Positions 7,658 through 15,975 of a stretch of DNA of 64,000 nt are shown here, piece by piece. The position numbers were made by a program, and so were the translations under genes. Origin of the DNA: Brevibacterium senegalense (GTDB lineage: Bacteria; Actinomycetota; Actinomycetes; Actinomycetales; Brevibacteriaceae). The stretch lies in assembly GCF_000285835.1 (NCBI RefSeq), contig NZ_HE978603.1, forward strand, positions 162,327-226,326, given 5' to 3'. The notes beneath the pieces are model-generated. The model was given only the letters and a program-made list of their open reading frames with translations, was not told the DNA's origin and ran no database searches. The number at the start of each line of letters is the position of its first letter. The stretch's first letter is position 1.

Positions 7658-8746
7658 TCACGGCACGCGGTGGATCCACTTCTCCGTCGCGAACTTCTGC
7701 TCGACCAGCTCCTGAGCGCCGGCCATCTCCTCGGCGGAGAGCTCGCCGACGCGGGCGCCGTACCGCTGGACGAAGGTATCGATGAACGTCGCGATGATCT
7801 CCTCCCGCGGTGCGCCGGTCTGGCTGCGGACGGGGTCGACGCGCTTCTTCGCGCTGGCGATGCCCTTGTCGGAGATCTTCGCCTTCCCGATCCGCAGCAC
7901 GTCCGTCATCATGTCCGCGTCGATGTCGTAGCTGAGCGTCGCGTGGTGGAGGACGGCCTTCCGGGTGCGCTTCTGCGCGGCGCCGCCGATCTTCCCCTTG
8001 GACGAGGTGATGTCGTTGATCGGCACGTACCACGCATCGACGCCGTGTGCCCGGAGCGCCTCGATGACCCAGCGGTCCAGATACGCGTACGAGTCCGTGT
8101 AGTCGAGGCCCGCGACGATGTCGACGGGCGCGTAGATCGAGTACGTGATGCAGTTGCCGCCCTCCATGAACATCGCACCGCCGCCGGTGATCCGCCGGAC
8201 GATCTCGACCCCGTGGCGCTCGACGCCGTCCGGGTCCAGCTCGTTCACGTACGACTGGAACGCGCCGATGACGGCGGCCCGGTCCTCCCACTCCCAGATC
8301 CGCAGGGTGGGACCGCGGCGTCCGGCCTCGACCTCGCGCAGCAGGTACTCGTCGAGGGCGACGTTCAGCCGCGTGGGCAGGACGGGGGTGTGGACGACCT
8401 CCCAGTCGAGGTCCGCCATCTCGCGCGCATCCGCCAGCGCCCGGCGGACGACGACCGCGACGTCCGCGAGGCTCATGCCGTGGAGGTCCAGGTCGTCTGC
8501 GAACGGGGCGAGCGCCGACTCGAGCCGGCCGGTCAGCACGTCCGACGAGGCCGTCGCGGCGGCCCCCACCAGTGCCGGAGCCAGCGCGTCGAACGCCTCC
8601 TCCGGGTCGAGGAAGAAGTCGCCGGAGATCTTCGCGGCGGTGATCTCACCGCCCGCCGTCTCCAGGTCCGCAACGACCAGCTTGCCGCCGGGGACCTTGT
8701 ACTCCGCGTGATGCTGCCGGGTGCCGCCGCTCTCCGAAGTCGTCAT
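7658..8746 (-). CDS. Lipoate-protein ligase A with an N-terminal accessory domain
   Basis: 362 residues. The catalytic LplA domain occupies about 115-362 with LNVALDEYLL, RRITGGGAMFMEGGN (residues 184-198) and SSKGKIGGAAQ containing the likely catalytic Lys252. Residues 1-95 resemble the small accessory domain that in Escherichia coli LplA is C-terminal, so the domain order is swapped. The enzyme activates lipoate with ATP and attaches it to lipoyl domains of 2-oxoacid dehydrogenases or the glycine cleavage H protein. TAGGTT 6 nt before the ATG suggests a leaderless transcript. It is divergent from the GntR-ABC operon. Confidence 0.9.
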   Translation of the reverse strand: MTTSESGGTRQHHAEYKVPGGKLVVADLETAGGEITAAKISGDFFLDPEEAFDALAPALVGAAATASSDVLTGRLESALAPFADDLDLHGMSLADVAVVVRRALADAREMADLDWEVVHTPVLPTRLNVALDEYLLREVEAGRRGPTLRIWEWEDRAAVIGAFQSYVNELDPDGVERHGVEIVRRITGGGAMFMEGGNCITYSIYAPVDIVAGLDYTDSYAYLDRWVIEALRAHGVDAWYVPINDITSSKGKIGGAAQKRTRKAVLHHATLSYDIDADMMTDVLRIGKAKISDKGIASAKKRVDPVRSQTGAPREEIIATFIDTFVQRYGARVGELSAEEMAGAQELVEQKFATEKWIHRVP

Positions 8747-8803
8747 GTCCCCAACCTACTCCGTCATGATCCGCTGCACCCCTTGACCGGACCATCGGTT
8801 GAA

Positions 8804-8829
8804 TGGTTACCTAGTCGAGTAAGTAACCA
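8804..8829. promoter_or_regulatory. Palindromic operator candidate of the GntR-ABC operon
   Basis: TGGTTAC (8804-8810) and GTAACCA (8823-8829) form a perfect inverted repeat, and 8 of the 12 spacer bases are also dyad-symmetric. It lies 57 bp before the GntR start. YtrA-type repressors bind such dyads in their own promoters, so autoregulation is the likely role. Confidence 0.6.
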
Positions 8830-8885
8830 ATCCACCTCGACGGGAGCGATCCCGGTTGCGGGCGGCCAGGCAGACAGGAGAGACG

Positions 8886-9347
8886 ATGTTCGATCCCGGG
8901 CGTCCCCTCTTCCTCCAGATCGCCGAGTCGATCGCGGATTCGATCGTCGACGGCTCGCTCGGCGAGGAGGAGAAGGCCCCCTCCACGAACGAACTCGCCG
9001 CGTTCCACCGCATCAACCCCGCGACGGCGGCCAAGGGCGTCGCGTCGCTGACGGACGAGGGGATCCTCTACAAGAAGCGGGGCATCGGGATGTTCGTCGC
9101 CACCGGCGCGCGCGAACGTCTGCTGGCCCAGCGGCGGGAGACCTTCGCCCGCACCTACGTCGCCCCGCTCCTGGCGGAGGCGGAACGGCTGGGGCTCTCC
9201 CGCGACGACGTGCGGCACCTCATCGAGCACCGCGCCGCGGAGCCGCAGCCCGCACCCGGCGCGCACTCCGCCGCGCTCCACTCCCCCGACCACTCCACCG
9301 ACGCCGCCTCGACGGTCGGCGCACCCCTACGACAGGAGACATCATGA
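8886..9347 (+). CDS. GntR-family regulator, YtrA subfamily
   Basis: 153 residues. A GntR winged helix occupies about 5-75 (FLQIAESIADSIVDGSL, then APSTNELAAFHRINPATAAKGVASLTDEGILYKKRGIGMFV spread over residues 36-78), followed by a short helical tail with no ligand domain, which is typical of the YtrA branch encoded with ABC transporters. The ATG at 8886 is preceded by AGGAGAG (8876-8882). The stop overlaps the next start as ATGA at 9344-9347. It very probably represses this three-gene operon through the palindrome at 8804-8829. Confidence 0.92.
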   Translation: MFDPGRPLFLQIAESIADSIVDGSLGEEEKAPSTNELAAFHRINPATAAKGVASLTDEGILYKKRGIGMFVATGARERLLAQRRETFARTYVAPLLAEAERLGLSRDDVRHLIEHRAAEPQPAPGAHSAALHSPDHSTDAASTVGAPLRQETS

Positions 9348-10261
9348 CCGCCGTCATCGACGTCGCCCATCTGACCAAGACCTTCAAGGACGTCACCGCG
9401 GTCGACGACCTGACGCTGCAGGTGGAGGAGAACTCCATCACCGGCCTGCTGGGCCGCAACGGCTCCGGCAAGACCACGACCATGTCGATCCTCACCGCAC
9501 AGGACTTCCCCACCACGGGCACCGTCCGGGTCTTCGGCGAGGATCCGCTGGAGAACGCGCGGGTGCTCTCCCGCCTATGCTTCGTGCGGGAGAGCCAGAA
9601 GTACCCGGACGACTTCACCGCGGGGCACGCACTGCGCGCGGCGGCGATGTTCTTCCCGCGCTGGGACGAGGCCTTCGCCCGCACGCTCGTGGCGGACCTG
9701 CGACTGCCGCTCACCACGCGCATCAAGAAGCTCTCCCGCGGTCAGCTGTCCGCGGTGGGCGTCGTCATCGGCCTCGCCTCGCGCGCGGAGATCACGTTCT
9801 TCGACGAGCCGTACCTGGGCCTGGACGCGGTCGCGCGCTCACTCTTCTACGAGCGGCTCCTGCAGGACTACGCGGACCATCCGCGCACCATCATCCTGTC
9901 CTCGCACCTCATCGATGAGATTGCCGACCTCATCGAGAACGTCCTCCTCATCGACGACGGCAGGCTCCTCCTGCACGAGTCGACGGATGCGCTGCGCGGC
10001 CGCGCGGTCACCCTGACCGGCGACGCCGAGACCGTCAGCCACGTGATCGGCACGCGCGAGATCCTGCACCGGGAGTCCCTGGGACGCGTCGCATCCGTCA
10101 CGGTCATGGGCACCCTCACCGCGGCGGAGGCGGACGAGGCCCACCGCCTGGGGCTCGAGCACTCCCCCGTCCCCCTCCAGCAGCTCATCGTCCGCCTGTC
10201 CCAGCGCGACCAGCGCTCCGCCCGGTCCGCGACCCAGACCACAGAGAAGGCAGCATCATGA
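9344..10261 (+). CDS. ABC transporter ATP-binding protein (YtrB-like)
   Basis: 305 residues. Walker A is LGRNGSGKTTT (about 36-46), a variant signature LSRGQ is at 130-134 and Walker B ITFFDEPYLGLD is at about 150-161. The C-terminal ~80 residues form an accessory region after the H-loop (LSSHLIDEIADL). The protein belongs to the CcmA-like group of ATPases that pair with YtrA regulators. It overlaps both neighbours by ATGA junctions, so it is translationally coupled to the regulator and the permease. Substrate unknown; relatives respond to cell-wall-active antibiotics, but that is not shown here. Confidence 0.93.
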   Translation: MTAVIDVAHLTKTFKDVTAVDDLTLQVEENSITGLLGRNGSGKTTTMSILTAQDFPTTGTVRVFGEDPLENARVLSRLCFVRESQKYPDDFTAGHALRAAAMFFPRWDEAFARTLVADLRLPLTTRIKKLSRGQLSAVGVVIGLASRAEITFFDEPYLGLDAVARSLFYERLLQDYADHPRTIILSSHLIDEIADLIENVLLIDDGRLLLHESTDALRGRAVTLTGDAETVSHVIGTREILHRESLGRVASVTVMGTLTAAEADEAHRLGLEHSPVPLQQLIVRLSQRDQRSARSATQTTEKAAS

Positions 10262-11007
10262 CCGCCGCAGTCGACAGCACACCCGCCGTCTCCCAGGCCC
10301 CCGCACCGGTGCCGTCCGCGGCCTCGCGGATCTGGGGCGTCGTGCGGATCCAGTACCTCAACCGCTACACGTTCGTGGGGATCCCCCTCATCATCCTGGC
10401 CGCCGCGGTCGTCGTCTCGATCGCGATCTACGCGATGATCGGCGCCGACAGCCCCATGTACGGCGGCGCGGTCCAGGCCCCGCTCTGGTACTTCGTGGGC
10501 GCGGGCGTCCAGGCGATGGGCCTCACGTTCCCGTTCGCGCAGGCCCTCACGGCCACCCGCCGGGAGTTCTTCCTGGGCACGGCACTGGCGGCGCTCCTGG
10601 CCGCGAGCGGCCTGTCACTCGTCGTCGTCCTGCTGGGCTACCTCGAGCAGGCGACGAACGGCTACGGCATCAACGGGTACATCTCCCGCCTGCCGTGGCT
10701 GTGGGAGCAGGGCGGCGCGGTCGCCGGACTCCTCTACCTCTCCTTCACCCTGCTGGTCTTCTTCGTGGGGTTCTGGATGGCGACCCTCTACCGCCGCGGC
10801 GGGGCGCTCGTCGTCACCCTCGCGGCGATCGGCCTGGGCGTCCTCGTCGTGGGCACCCTGTTCGTCATCACACGGTTCGAGCTGTGGGGCGACGTCGTGC
10901 GCGTCTTCGCGGAGGCCGGCCCACTGGGCGTCACCGGAGTCCTCTGCGTCCTCGTCGCCCTCGCGGCCCTGGCGGGCTGGTTGACGCTGCGCCGCTCGAC
11001 CCCCTGA
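10258..11007 (+). CDS. ABC transporter permease of the GntR-regulated operon
   Basis: 249 residues with about six hydrophobic segments (starting near 36, 75, 105, 155, 185 and 220), for example IPLIILAAAVVVSIAIYAMI and LLYLSFTLLVFFVGFWMATL. It has no signal peptide or recognisable substrate domain. Its start overlaps the ATPase stop by ATGA. The ATPase-permease pair is expected to form the transporter in the cytoplasmic membrane. A strong hairpin follows 57 bp after the stop. Confidence 0.85.
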   Translation: MTAAVDSTPAVSQAPAPVPSAASRIWGVVRIQYLNRYTFVGIPLIILAAAVVVSIAIYAMIGADSPMYGGAVQAPLWYFVGAGVQAMGLTFPFAQALTATRREFFLGTALAALLAASGLSLVVVLLGYLEQATNGYGINGYISRLPWLWEQGGAVAGLLYLSFTLLVFFVGFWMATLYRRGGALVVTLAAIGLGVLVVGTLFVITRFELWGDVVRVFAEAGPLGVTGVLCVLVALAALAGWLTLRRSTP

Positions 11008-11063
11008 GACGGACCTGCCTGAGGCCGAACCACACAGCCCGATCGCCACGACCACACCGGACC

Positions 11064-11111
11064 GGAGCCCCGGTTCCCCGCAGTGCATGAGGGGAACCGG
11101 GGCTCCTTCTT
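11064..11111. terminator. Bidirectional terminator hairpin between the permease and prolyl oligopeptidase genes
   Basis: A perfect 16-bp stem, 11064-11079 with 11091-11106, and an 11-nt loop, followed by TTCTT on the plus side. It sits between two convergent genes. Confidence 0.85.
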
Positions 11112-11175
11112 CCGCGCGTGCGGACCCCCTCCGTGCGTACAGTCCCGGCGTCGTCGGCCTGAGGCCACCGATGAC

Positions 11176-13467
11176 TCAGCTCTGCGTGCGCGCCCCCGTG
11201 AGGCTGCGCAGCAGGAACGCGTAGGACAGCGCGCGGGTCCGGGCCGCCTGCTCGTTGTCCGAGGCCGCCGAGTGCCCGCCCTCCCGGTCCTCGTAGAACC
11301 ACACGTCCTCGACGCCCAGCGCCTGCATCTTCGCGGCCATCTTCCGCGCCTGCACCGGCCCCACCCGGTCGTCCGAGGTCGCCGTCCAGAACAGGGCCGG
11401 CGGGTACGACCGCTCCCCCGGCCCGTCCAGCAGGTGGTACGGCGAGAACGTGCGGATGAACTCCCAGTCGTCCGGATCGTCCGGATCGCCGTACTCCGCG
11501 GCCCACGAGGCACCCGCGGACAGCTGCGTGTACCGACGCATGTCCAGCAGCGGGACGCCGCAGGACACGGCCCCGAAGTCGTCGGGGAACTGTGTGAGCA
11601 TGTTGCCCACCAGCAGCCCGCCGTTCGAGCCCCCGGAGCACGCGAGGCTCTGCGGCACCGTCACCCCGCGCGCCACGAGGTCGCGGGCGACGGCGACGAA
11701 ATCCTCGTACGCTCGGTGCCGGTTCTCCCGCAGCGCGGCGGTGTGCCACTGCGGGCCGTATTCGCCGCCGCCGCGGATGTTCGCCAGGACGTAGGTGCCG
11801 CCCTTCTCCAGCCAGCCCACTCCGATCGTGGCCGCGTAGCCGGGCAGCCGGCTCACCTCGAAGCCTCCGTACCCGTCCAGCAGGACGGGTGCCGGGCTCG
11901 CCTGGCCGTCCGCCCCCGCCGCCGAGGCCGCGGGCCCCACCTGGAAGTACGGCACCCGGGTGCCGTCCTGGCTCTGTGCCATGTGCTGGGTGACCTGCAG
12001 GCCGGTCGCGTCGAAGAGCTCCGGCGCCCGCTTGACCGGCGCAGGCGCCTGGTCCGGGGAGTCCCCGGCCCCCAGTGTGCCGCGCAGCAGGGTCGTGGGG
12101 GTGAGGAAGCCGCTCACGGTCATCCACACGTCGTTGGCCGTCGCATCGTCGTCCGGGTCGACGGCGCCCATGCCCACGGACAGCAGCGGGTCGAGCCCCG
12201 GGAACTCCCGGCCGGGCAGGTCGGATCCTCCCGGTGCGGTCTCCTCAGCACCCGCAGCCGGTGAACCCGCACCCGCGGTCGCACCGCGGTCTGCAGAGCC
12301 GGCCGCGGCCTCGGCGACGGTGTCCCCCAGCAGGTCTGCGCGGTCGACGATCCGCAGCTGCGAGCGGACGTCCGTGAGGAAGGACAGGACCAGGTGATCG
12401 CGGGTGAACGACCAGCCCTGCAGGGAGGTGCGCGGCTGTGGACCGGTCTCCGGGCTGAAGAGGACGCGCGGGGTGACCGCGGCGGCTCCCCCGTCGTGGA
12501 CGTACGCGTCGTACGGGGCGACGGCCAGCGCACCGGCCGGGATCGTGAACGGCGCGCCGCCGGAGCCGGTACCCGTCCACTCCGTGCGGGGTCGGAAGAG
12601 CAGCACGTCGCGGTCGAAGTCGACCGACACGTCCTCCGGCACGTCGATGAGGGTCCACCCGGCGGTGAGGTCGTCCTCCGGCACCAGGCCCGCATCCGTG
12701 AGCGGCAGGTCCCGCACCCACGTGCGCGACCGGTAGAAGTCGATCGCCTCGACGATGAGGGCGCGCTCGAACCCGGGCGTGCGGTCGACACCGGTGAAGA
12801 TCGACAGGAGTTCCTGCGGCACGGACCGGATCTCCCGCGCCTCGTCCAGGCCCTGCCCGCGGCGCAGCACGCGGGCACTGCGCGGATACGTGGAGTCCGT
12901 GAGCGAGCCGGGACCGAAGTCCGTCGCGATGAGCAGCGTGTCGTCGTCCAACCAGGCGGCCTGCGCCTTCGCGGTGGGCAGGTGGAACCCCTCGTCCACG
13001 AAGGTGCGGGTGGTGAGGTCGAACTCGCGGACCTCGTGGGCGTCGCCGCCGTCCGGGGACAGGAGGATGAGCGCACGGCGGCGGTCCGTGCGGCGCACCC
13101 GCGCACCGTGGAACACCCAGTCGACACCGTCTGCGGCCGCGAGCGCGTCGACGTCCAGGAGGACCTCCCACTGCGGGGCGTCCGTCGTGTAGGAGTCCCA
13201 CGTGGTGCGCCGCCACAGTCCCTTGGGGTGCTGCCGGTCGCGCCAGAAGTTGTAGTAGTGCTCGCCCAGCTTGCTGACGCCGGGGATCCGGTCCTCCGAG
13301 TCCAGGGCCGCACGGATGGCGTCCGAGGTCGCCTGCGCGTCCGCGTCGAAGAACGCGTCGAGCGTCCGGCGGTTCTGCGCGTCCACCCAGGCCAGGGCGT
13401 CGTCGCCCTCGATGTCCTCGAGCCAGAGGTGCGGGTCGGGCGGGGTGGGTGCCATGCGTTCCGTCAT
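11176..13467 (-). CDS. Prolyl oligopeptidase family serine peptidase (S9A)
   Basis: 763 residues. An N-terminal segment beginning PDPHLWLEDIEGDDALAWVDAQN and a seven-bladed propeller region (about 70-480) precede the alpha/beta-hydrolase domain. Catalytic residues read as Ser614 in GGSNGGLL, Asp700 in SDDRV and His732 in EGGHS. There is no signal peptide, so it is probably a cytoplasmic peptidase cleaving short proline-containing peptides. The ATG at 13467 has TAGGGT 7 nt upstream, favouring it over the in-frame ATG at 13455. A loop with several Gly/Ala/Pro-rich residues (about 400-440) interrupts the propeller. Confidence 0.92.
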   Translation of the reverse strand: MTERMAPTPPDPHLWLEDIEGDDALAWVDAQNRRTLDAFFDADAQATSDAIRAALDSEDRIPGVSKLGEHYYNFWRDRQHPKGLWRRTTWDSYTTDAPQWEVLLDVDALAAADGVDWVFHGARVRRTDRRRALILLSPDGGDAHEVREFDLTTRTFVDEGFHLPTAKAQAAWLDDDTLLIATDFGPGSLTDSTYPRSARVLRRGQGLDEAREIRSVPQELLSIFTGVDRTPGFERALIVEAIDFYRSRTWVRDLPLTDAGLVPEDDLTAGWTLIDVPEDVSVDFDRDVLLFRPRTEWTGTGSGGAPFTIPAGALAVAPYDAYVHDGGAAAVTPRVLFSPETGPQPRTSLQGWSFTRDHLVLSFLTDVRSQLRIVDRADLLGDTVAEAAAGSADRGATAGAGSPAAGAEETAPGGSDLPGREFPGLDPLLSVGMGAVDPDDDATANDVWMTVSGFLTPTTLLRGTLGAGDSPDQAPAPVKRAPELFDATGLQVTQHMAQSQDGTRVPYFQVGPAASAAGADGQASPAPVLLDGYGGFEVSRLPGYAATIGVGWLEKGGTYVLANIRGGGEYGPQWHTAALRENRHRAYEDFVAVARDLVARGVTVPQSLACSGGSNGGLLVGNMLTQFPDDFGAVSCGVPLLDMRRYTQLSAGASWAAEYGDPDDPDDWEFIRTFSPYHLLDGPGERSYPPALFWTATSDDRVGPVQARKMAAKMQALGVEDVWFYEDREGGHSAASDNEQAARTRALSYAFLLRSLTGARTQS

Positions 13468-13568
13468 GGCACCCACCCTAGCGACGGGCACGGACGCACC
13501 CCGGCCTCGGTCCGGACCCGCAGTGCGCCGTCGGCCCGGGCAGCCGCGGGGCCGACCCGACCGGAAGG

Positions 13569-14987
13569 TCAGTCCAGCTCGCGTCCCGTCGTGTCGTGCG
13601 CGAGGACCGCCATGAGGATGATCGCGATGACGACGAGTCCGCCGGTGAGCGCGAAGGTCCACGTGAGCCCCAGGACCGGCCACAGGAACGAGCCGAACAC
13701 CAGCGGGGCGATGCCCGTCGCGACGCGGGAGGCGGCGGACGCCCACCCGAACCCGGAGGCCCGCAGGCTCGTGGGGTAGAGCTCCGACACGTACGTGTAG
13801 AGCGTGGGGATCGCGATCTGGATGAGGAAGCCGAAGACCAGGATGAGCGTCTGCGCGGTACCGGACAGCTCCACCCCCGATGCCTCGAGCACCCACGAGA
13901 AGCCCACGAGTGCGGCGGCCGCGAGGATGGCGGACAGTCCCAGCTGCCACTTGCGGCCGATCTTCTCCACCAACAGGGCGGAGACGACGACGCCCACAAT
14001 GCCCACGGCGGTCATCTGACCGGTGACGATGAACGCGGCCTCGTCCGCCAGCCCCTGCGTCTGCAGGATCTTGGGCAGCCACGTGAGCGCCGCGTAGTAG
14101 AGCAGCAGCACGGAGACGAAGAGGGACCACGCGACGAGTGTGAGCGGGGTCGACCAGCGCCACAGGTCCGCGATCTGGCCGGTGATCGCCGCGAGCTTCC
14201 CGCGCCAGGTGCCCGGGGTCGCTGCGGGAGGCGCGACCTCTGCACGACGCCACTGGGTCACCTCCGCGCCGGTCGCCCGCACGAGCCTCCGCACGATCGC
14301 GTCCGCCTCCTCGTGCCGGCCCACGCTCGCGAGGTACATGGGCGACTCCGGCACGAACAGGCGCACGCCGAAGACCAGCAGGGCAGGCAGGATCATGATG
14401 AGCATGACCGCACGCCAGTCGGAGAAGGAGATGAGCCAGGCGGAGACGAAGGCGCACAGGGTCGCCCCGATCGGCCACCAGCCGTCCAGGGCCGTGAGCA
14501 CACGACCGCGGTGCTTCGCCGGGGAGAACTCGCCCACCAGCGCGTAGTCGACGGGGATGCAGCCGCCCAGACCGAACCCCGCGAAGAACCGCAGGAGGCA
14601 GAAGATCCAGATGTTGGGGCTCAGCGCCCCCAGCGCGGTGAAGATCGAGAAGCACAGGAGGGTGAGCGTGAAGGCCTTCTTCCGCCCGATCCGGTCCGCG
14701 ATGCCGCCCCACACGAACGCGCCCACGGCCATGCCGATGAGGTTGACCGTCGCGATCCACGCGGCTTGGCCGACGGAGAGGCTCCAGTGGTCGCTCAGCA
14801 GCGGGATGAGGAACCCGTTGAGGGCCACGTCCCAGGCGTCGAACATGAAGCCCAGGCCGCCCACCAGGAAGATCGAGCCCTGGACGCGCCAGCGCCAGGG
14901 GAGGTCCGCGATGACGTCCGCGGTCGTCGGCAGAGCGGAGCCGACGGTGGCTGTGCCCGCACCTGCGCGAGCCTCTGAAGATGACAT
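13569..14987 (-). CDS. MFS transporter (metabolite/sugar:H+ symporter type)
   Basis: 472 residues with 12 predicted membrane segments. The loop 2-3 motif GGIADRIGRKKAF and its second-half counterpart EKIGRKW identify the MFS; PxxxR-like CIPVDYALVGEFSPAKHRGR after TM4 places it in the general substrate/sugar porter branch. The substrate is not evident. The start at 14987 is supported by TACTGT 7 nt upstream, which is abutted by a perfect 36-bp palindrome. That arrangement predicts repression by a dimeric regulator. No regulator gene is adjacent. Confidence 0.9.
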   Translation of the reverse strand: MSSSEARAGAGTATVGSALPTTADVIADLPWRWRVQGSIFLVGGLGFMFDAWDVALNGFLIPLLSDHWSLSVGQAAWIATVNLIGMAVGAFVWGGIADRIGRKKAFTLTLLCFSIFTALGALSPNIWIFCLLRFFAGFGLGGCIPVDYALVGEFSPAKHRGRVLTALDGWWPIGATLCAFVSAWLISFSDWRAVMLIMILPALLVFGVRLFVPESPMYLASVGRHEEADAIVRRLVRATGAEVTQWRRAEVAPPAATPGTWRGKLAAITGQIADLWRWSTPLTLVAWSLFVSVLLLYYAALTWLPKILQTQGLADEAAFIVTGQMTAVGIVGVVVSALLVEKIGRKWQLGLSAILAAAALVGFSWVLEASGVELSGTAQTLILVFGFLIQIAIPTLYTYVSELYPTSLRASGFGWASAASRVATGIAPLVFGSFLWPVLGLTWTFALTGGLVVIAIILMAVLAHDTTGRELD

Positions 14988-14994
14988 GCGTGCG

Positions 14995-15036
14995 ACAGTA
15001 CACCCCCTTTTTCGCGCTTCTGCGAAAAAGGGGGTG
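14995..15036 (-). promoter_or_regulatory. MFS gene promoter with overlapping palindromic operator
   Basis: TACTGT (minus, 14995-15000) lies 7 nt before the ATG. Immediately behind it, 15001-15015 and 15022-15036 form a perfect 15-bp inverted repeat (CACCCCCTTTTTCGC and its complement) with a 6-nt centre. It occupies the spacer and -35 position. There is no T-run in the direction of the upstream gene's transcription, so an operator is likelier than a terminator. Confidence 0.6.
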
Positions 15037-15072
15037 ACGCGTGCCGCATCGTGATCATTCTGTGACCAAGAC

Positions 15073-15924
15073 TCAGTCGTGCCCCACGGGTTCGTCGTCG
15101 TGGCCCACACGGTCGTCGTGCACGCCGGAGACCCACTCCGCGTAGCGCTCCGCAGACTCCGCGATCGCCCGCGCTCCGTCCTGACGGGTCCGCTGGCCGA
15201 AGCTGCCGTAGATGCGCTCGACGGGCAGGTCCGCGACCCGCTGGGCGATGCCGCGCACGGCACCGGCGGAGAGCGGGAGGTAGTTGGGGAACGACCGCAT
15301 GAAGGTGACCCACCCCTCCCGGGCGACGGGTGAGATCGAGTCGCTGCCCAGCAGGACGAGCGCCCCGTCGCGGGCCTCGAAGGTCACCACGCAGCTGCCG
15401 GGGAAGTGCCCGCCCACGCGGCGGACGCGGACGCCTCGCAGCACCTCCGCCTCATCCTCGAACTCCGTGACGTGCGGCGAGGGACGCTGCACCCACGACC
15501 GGTCGCGGCGGGCGACGAGGATGCGGGCACCCGCGAACGCCTCGCTCCACGCGACCTGCAGCCCGTGCATGTGGGGGTGGCTCGCGACGATCGCGTCGAT
15601 CCCGCCCAGCCCGGCGACCGCCGCCACGGCCTCGTCGTCGAGGTACGGGGGCACGTCGAAGAGGACGTTCCCCGAGGACGTCCTCACGAGGTAGCACGTC
15701 TGCCCGATCCCGGTGCGCGGCTCGACGCGCAGGGAGTGCAGACCCGGCTCCACCTCGTCGAGGACGATCCGCCGTCCGGACTCCGCGAGTTCACCCGTCG
15801 TCGTCCACACCTGGCCGCCACGGGGGACGAACTGCCGCTCGTCCTCGCAGATGGGACAGACGGAGGGGAGCGGGTCCGCCGCCTCCACGCCGCACGCGGC
15901 GCAGAGCGTGAGATCTGCTCTCAT
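15073..15924 (-). CDS. Metallo-beta-lactamase-fold protein with N-terminal zinc ribbon
   Basis: 283 residues. Cys8, Cys11, Cys23 and Cys26 form a CxxC-CxxC zinc ribbon (CAAC and CPIC). An MBL-fold region follows, with TCYLVRTSSGNVLFDVP, SHPHMHG (residues 115-121), HFPGSCV and LLGSDSI. The canonical HxHxDH is reduced to HxHxH, so one metal site may be altered. The ATG at 15924 is preferred to the GTG at 15933 because a long GGAGGAGGGG precedes it at suitable distance. It lies downstream of ilvE on the same strand but a link to that pathway is not evident. No specific function can be assigned. Confidence 0.8.
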   Translation of the reverse strand: MRADLTLCAACGVEAADPLPSVCPICEDERQFVPRGGQVWTTTGELAESGRRIVLDEVEPGLHSLRVEPRTGIGQTCYLVRTSSGNVLFDVPPYLDDEAVAAVAGLGGIDAIVASHPHMHGLQVAWSEAFAGARILVARRDRSWVQRPSPHVTEFEDEAEVLRGVRVRRVGGHFPGSCVVTFEARDGALVLLGSDSISPVAREGWVTFMRSFPNYLPLSAGAVRGIAQRVADLPVERIYGSFGQRTRQDGARAIAESAERYAEWVSGVHDDRVGHDDEPVGHD

Positions 15925-15975
15925 GGGACCCACTCCCCTCCTCCGGACCGCAGCGGTCCGGATGTCTCCGTCAGC

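Noticed and set aside
7628-9343. Plus-strand frame running into the ABC ATPase start
   Set aside because: It is antisense to lplA and out of frame with the GntR gene. The ATPase has a clear ATGA-coupled start at 9344.
12394-13779. Plus-strand open frame of about 460 codons opposite the oligopeptidase gene
   Set aside because: Antisense of a well-supported S9A peptidase, no protein-like motifs.
14988-15263. N-terminal extension of the MFS gene
   Set aside because: It would translate through the perfect palindrome and the end of the MBL gene; the TACTGT -10 and family start support ATG 14987.
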